Positions 22,885-22,985 of a stretch of 22,985 bases of DNA are shown here, one piece after another. Each line of letters begins with the position of its first letter. Positions within the stretch are counted from its first letter, which is position 1. The DNA comes from Nitrospirota bacterium (GTDB lineage Bacteria; Nitrospirota; Thermodesulfovibrionia; Thermodesulfovibrionales; JdFR-88). Where the stretch lies: positions 1 through 22,985 of the forward strand of contig JAJYGJ010000178.1 in assembly GCA_021790695.1 (NCBI GenBank). The letters run 5' to 3'. Made by a program: the position numbers and the translations under genes. The notes under the pieces are model-generated. The model worked only from the letters and a program-made list of their open reading frames with translations, made no database searches and had not been told where the DNA came from.

Positions 22885-22953
22885 ACCCGGCCCCTCATCC
22901 AATCTGATCTTCCCCGCGGCCTGCCACGGGCAATACGCCCGCCATCCATTTAC

Positions 22954-22982
22954 AGTATAGACGGGAAAGGCATGCCACTCAA
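22954..22982 (-). promoter_or_regulatory. Probable sigma-70 promoter of the alcohol dehydrogenase operon
   Basis: On the minus strand TTGAGT (22977-22982) and TATACT (22954-22959) are separated by exactly 17 nt. It is the only good promoter upstream of the dehydrogenase in the window and lies about 250 nt before its start. Confidence 0.6.
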
Positions 22983-22985
22983 GGT

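Larger units (their letters stand above)
22748..22949 (-). other. Two tiny overlapping reading frames in the alcohol dehydrogenase leader
   Basis: From the ATG at 22949 a 30-codon frame ends in TGA overlapping a second ATG at 22860 (ATGA). The second frame of 37 codons ends in TGA overlapping the alternative dehydrogenase ATG at 22750 (again ATGA). The peptides (MDGGRIARGRP..., MKNKKFPHQES...) match nothing I know and the ribosome sites are weak. They may be leader peptides or chance. Confidence 0.2.

Noticed and set aside
1..22985. tRNA, rRNA, CRISPR array, toxin-antitoxin or phage genes
   Set aside because: Nothing with a cloverleaf, regularly spaced repeat, or recognisable phage or toxin protein was seen on either strand by reading; a tRNA or Rfam scan was not possible.

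Overview
The window reads as chromosomal DNA from a GC-rich, Gram-negative bacterium. LpxC (lipid A synthesis) requires an outer membrane. The mix of RNase G next to a radical SAM/DUF2344 protein, LarE, MtnP-type phosphorylase, an iron-type alcohol dehydrogenase and a GlcF-like Fe-S oxidoreductase, with frequent AGG and ATA codons in GC-rich genes, suggests a Nitrospirota or deltaproteobacterial-grade anaerobe. That assignment is inference. No rRNA, tRNA, CRISPR array, prophage or transposase gene was seen.

Layout. (1) 2-145 is the 3' end of an unknown plus-strand gene. (2) 6605 to 161 is a minus-strand operon: radical SAM/DUF2344 protein, RNase G, LarE, Fe-S oxidoreductase, with two overlapping junctions. 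(3) ugd (plus, 6737-8044) has its own promoter and converges on yajQ and rarA (minus). (4) A plus-strand NtrC-like protein with broken ATPase motifs (10122-11456) converges on mtnP (minus). (5) tldD and lpxC follow on the plus strand. (6) On the minus strand, a winged-helix protein with a dead nucleotidyltransferase-like domain lies upstream of a 54-residue histone H1-like protein ended by a strong intrinsic terminator; the latter gene is very short and easily missed. (7) nfo (minus) diverges from a plus-strand rmuC - O-methyltransferase-like - yggU operon. (8) An alcohol dehydrogenase and a PAS-GGDEF-EAL protein form a minus-strand pair behind a long structured leader.

How the genes fit together. 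Most genes are housekeeping: RNA processing, lipid A, UDP-glucuronate, DNA repair (RarA, Nfo, RmuC), purine salvage and TldD peptidase. Two c-di-GMP-related genes (yajQ and the GGDEF-EAL protein) are present. LarE and the Fe-S subunit overlap, which hints at lactate use. The less ordinary signals are: a family of inverted-repeat elements with termini like GAACCTATCTCAAAATCG at gene boundaries, where they supply stop codons, a ribosome binding site or part of a promoter; a recurring arrangement of a -10 box about 7 nt before the start codon (nfo, the winged-helix gene, rmuC, perhaps mtnP) that predicts leaderless mRNAs; the H1-like mini-protein; and two pseudo-enzymes, the NtrC-like protein and the nucleotidyltransferase-like regulator. 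I do not see a clear new multi-gene defence or metabolic system.
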